Assembly (NCBI GenBank): GCA_964562685.1
Contig: CAZLUP010000002.1
Span: 112,139 to 176,138 of the forward strand
Origin: Stanieria sp964562685
GTDB lineage: Bacteria; Cyanobacteriota; Cyanobacteriia; Cyanobacteriales; Xenococcaceae
DNA: 64,000 bases
Direction of reading: 5' to 3'
How positions within the stretch are numbered: position 1 is the stretch's first letter; every line of letters starts with the position of its first letter. Both the position numbers and the translations under genes were made by a program. Below, piece after piece: positions 61,714 to 64,000 of the stretch. The notes beneath the pieces were generated by a model that saw nothing but the letters and a program-made list of their open reading frames with translations, ran no database searches and was not told the DNA's origin.

Positions 61714-62206
61714 TCGACAGTACACCGCCGAGACGCTCCGCGTAGAGAAGCAAAGGCTTGCGTTCACTTCGTTAATTTTTACCCTTTATTTAAACTTAAA
61801 AAATCTAAAAATATGTTATGAAAGTGGAATAAATAACTACATAATTAAGCTAATTAATATTACTGAAATAGTTAAAAAAAATTATCTAAATTTTCCTAAT
61901 TAGTAATTGATAATGGTGTACCTCACCTATTTGAGAAAGGCTATAGATTACTAAAAATTTTATTCAGTCTAACTTAAGCAACAAAAATCAGTTCGATCTA
62001 TGTAGTTTCACTTATTTACTTTTTTTCTAAAAAATTAGTTATTTTCATTTCTCAAAGATAGAGAGCAGAACCAAAAAAAAATTAATTTAGAGATTAATTT
62101 ATGCTCTGATCAGGGTCAGAGATAATTTTAATGGGTTAATAATTTTATCTAACTACTTACAAATTGTAAAATATAATGCTTCTATCTTTTACGTAATAAA
62201 GAAACT
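61714..62206. other. Intergenic region with a dispersed repeat and a receiver remnant
   Basis: 61729-61770 (CCGAGACGCTCCGCGTAGAG ... CTTGCGTTCACTTCG) matches in style the GAGACGC...-type repeat dispersed in many cyanobacterial genomes. CTCTGA/TCAGAG near 62102-62120 can form a small hairpin. From 62177 the frame of the following gene is already open (FYLLRNKET), encoding the tail of a receiver fold. No other gene was found. Confidence 0.5.
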
Positions 62207-63745
62207 TTGGCACATTCTTTAGAAGTGGGAGCCGATGATTTTATTTGTAAACCAGTTAGTGGAATTGAGTTAAAAGCAAGAATTCGCTCTTTACTGAGGA
62301 TTAGTCAACAATATCAATCAATTCAGCAACTTTGTGAACAACTTCAGTTTGTTAATCAACAACTAACCGAACTTAACAATTTGTTAGAAAAGCAAGTTAA
62401 AGAAAGAACTGCTCAGTTAGAAAAGATAATTTTGTATGATAAGTTAACTAAACTACCTAGTCGCATCTTTTTATTTCAGAAATTAGAAGAAATTTTGCGA
62501 GAGAGGAAAGAGCCAACTGAAAATCAAAATATCTTTGCATTACTCTACCTAGATTGCGATCGCTTTAAGTTAGTCAACAGTGCTTTAGGGTATCACATAG
62601 GCGATCAATTATTAGTTGCTATTGCTCAACGTTTACAAAAGTATTTATCTCCGCAAGATCTGCTTGCCTATTTAGGAGGGGACGAGTTTTGTTTTTTTCT
62701 AGCTCAAAGAAAAGACAAGTCAGAAATCGATCAGTTTGCTCAAACTATTTTAGACAGCTTTAACTTACCTTTCACTGTAGAAAACCAAGAAATTTTTACT
62801 ACAGCTTGTATTGGCATCGCTCTTGAAGATTCTGCTTCTCAAACCCCTCAACATTACCTACAAAATGCAGATACAGCAATGTACAAAGCCAAACTAAAAG
62901 GTAAAGGATGCTATCAATTTTTTGATATGCCAATGTACACCTCCAGCATCCAGAACTTACAACTCAATAATGATTTACGAAAGGGATTAGAAAGAGAAGA
63001 ATTTTTGGTTTACTATCAACCAATTGTGAAGCTGACAACTTTAGAAATTATTGGATTTGAAGCTTTAATGCGTTGGCAACATCCCGAACGTGGTTTAGTT
63101 CCTCCAGGTGAATTTATTCCTTTCATCGAAGAAACTGGGTTAATTATCCCGATTGGATTGTTAGTTCTTAAACAAGCGTGTCAACAACTTCGACTTTGGG
63201 AGCAAAATGGCTATAGCGATCTAATCATGAGTGTTAATTTATCAGTTTATCAGTTTGCTCATCCTACTCTTTTGGAAGATATTGACCGCATTTTGCAAGA
63301 GACTGAGATCTCTCCTGCCTTTCTCAAATTGGAAATTACCGAAAGTGCCATTATGGAGAATACTAATACAGCAATCTTGCTTACCAAAGAGTTACGAGCA
63401 AGGCAAATCCAAATTAGTATCGATGATTTTGGTACTGGCTATTCTTCCCTTGGCTATCTCAGTCAATTTCCTGTTGATAGTATCAAAATAGATCGTTCTT
63501 TTGTGAAAAATATTAGTGATAATCAGCAGAATGTCGAAGTTATCAAAGCTATTGCTGGGATCGGACAGAAACTCTCGATGACAATTATTGCTGAAGGAAT
63601 CGAAACCGAACAACAACTTGCCTATCTACGAGATTTAGGTTGTGAACTTGGTCAGGGTTATCTTTTTGCTAAACCTCTCAATCGCGAACAAGCAACGACT
63701 ATCTTAAAACATCGGATTTTAAATACCAATCAAGCAATTAAGTAA
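62207..63745 (+). CDS. GGDEF-EAL protein with truncated receiver domain
   Basis: A 512-residue protein starting at TTG 62207. The first 50 residues (LEVGADDFICKPVSGIELKARIRSLL) are the C-terminal third of a receiver; the part with the phosphoacceptor Asp is missing and a stop (TAA 62174) closes the frame upstream. A coiled coil (about 45-75) and a GGDEF domain with intact YLGGDEF follow. The EAL domain has GFEALMRW, LKLEITES, IDDFGTGYSSL, IKIDRSF and IIAEGIETE, all intact. It is a potentially active cyclase and phosphodiesterase but has lost its phosphorylation input. Expression from the TTG is uncertain. Confidence 0.82.
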   Translation: MAHSLEVGADDFICKPVSGIELKARIRSLLRISQQYQSIQQLCEQLQFVNQQLTELNNLLEKQVKERTAQLEKIILYDKLTKLPSRIFLFQKLEEILRERKEPTENQNIFALLYLDCDRFKLVNSALGYHIGDQLLVAIAQRLQKYLSPQDLLAYLGGDEFCFFLAQRKDKSEIDQFAQTILDSFNLPFTVENQEIFTTACIGIALEDSASQTPQHYLQNADTAMYKAKLKGKGCYQFFDMPMYTSSIQNLQLNNDLRKGLEREEFLVYYQPIVKLTTLEIIGFEALMRWQHPERGLVPPGEFIPFIEETGLIIPIGLLVLKQACQQLRLWEQNGYSDLIMSVNLSVYQFAHPTLLEDIDRILQETEISPAFLKLEITESAIMENTNTAILLTKELRARQIQISIDDFGTGYSSLGYLSQFPVDSIKIDRSFVKNISDNQQNVEVIKAIAGIGQKLSMTIIAEGIETEQQLAYLRDLGCELGQGYLFAKPLNREQATTILKHRILNTNQAIK

Positions 63746-63969
63746 ATTAGACAAAACACGGGCTAAGGTGATATTGTTGGCGAATCTGCTACAGGCTATC
63801 TTATATCAAGAAGGTTTTAGCTAAAAGCTAAGAGCTAACGTCAACAGTATCTAAGGTCCTGTCCGAGGCGTAGACAATGCCCCGTCATTTTGTCTGGTAC
63901 TTAATAAAAATAAAAACTCAGTTGATAAGCTTTCCTGCCAATCGCTCATCAGAAAATTGGGTAGAAACC

Positions 63970-63986
63970 CCGTCCTTATAGGACGG
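63970..63986. repeat. Short hairpin near the window end (IS-like)
   Basis: CCGTCCT and AGGACGG form a perfect 7-bp stem around TAT, preceded by GTAGAAAC. The text TAGAAACCCCGTCCTT...AGGACGG is typical of the right-end structure of IS200/IS605 elements in cyanobacteria. The element itself, if any, would lie beyond the window. Confidence 0.4.
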
Positions 63987-64000
63987 CTTGACAAGAGCGG

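Overview
The window looks like chromosome of a low-GC cyanobacterium. The octamer GCGATCGC (HIP1) is very frequent, and the gene set is typical of the phylum: carotenoid isomerase crtH, a photosystem II S4-domain protein, ferredoxin-type proteins, an SLH/OprB porin, ispG, a GH57/DUF3536 glycosidase, cyanobacterial Ser/Thr kinase and GGDEF-EAL signalling proteins. A Stanieria/Pleurocapsales-like organism is a guess from general gene flavour, not something the sequence proves. No rRNA, tRNA or CRISPR array was recognised.

Layout. 1-1.1 kb: 3' part of an alkaline phosphatase with RTX-like tail. 1.4-12.2 kb: c-di-GMP signalling (isochorismatase-like gene coupled to PAS-GGDEF-EAL; a broken sensor kinase; an EAL protein) interspersed with psII-S4, msrB and a ClpC paralogue. 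12.2-20.9 kb: DUF4230 protein, small secreted repeat protein, glycosyltransferase, GH57 enzyme, a soluble histidine kinase and a Ser/Thr kinase placed tail to tail. 21-35 kb: housekeeping and metabolism (crtH, a possible EbsA-like gene with a phosphotransacetylase-like gene, ispG, glutathione transferase, Na+/H+ antiporter, O-methyltransferase, 2Fe-2S ferredoxin, cimA). 36.2-37.6 kb: a solo IS605-type TnpB. 37.6-39.2 kb: comM.

39.2-47.5 kb is the accessory island of most interest. A divergent 185-codon gene is broken by one nonsense codon. Beside it lies a tightly packed operon: a winged-helix-like protein, a P-loop ATPase, and a giant gene. The giant gene originally encoded one protein of about 1492 residues: TPR repeats, an unknown domain, pentapeptide repeats, a DEDDy 3'-5' exonuclease, a Cas4/AddB-like Fe-S PD-(D/E)XK nuclease and an FtsK-type translocase. 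A perfect tandem duplication of 16 bp now splits it in the middle of the exonuclease domain. Removing one copy restores the reading frame exactly. I regard this as a candidate undescribed DNA-processing or defence system, either decaying or switchable by repeat slippage.

47.6-59.5 kb: HIT protein, retropepsin-like protease, porin with a leader complementary to the Yfr1 sRNA motif, pepA, mreBCD, a second small secreted repeat protein, a frameshifted CrtISO-like oxidoreductase, an alpha/beta hydrolase and a sugar nucleotidyltransferase. 59.8-63.7 kb: a second signalling cluster (CBS-CBS-PAS protein, single receiver protein, truncated-receiver GGDEF-EAL). Several genes are disrupted by single small lesions (10.3, 39.6, 45.1 and 56.2 kb), so either active decay or base-level sequence errors must be considered. 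Intergenic regions hold a family of GTA...CCCCTAC-flanked palindromes, paired HIP1 hairpins and a 20-copy heptamer repeat.
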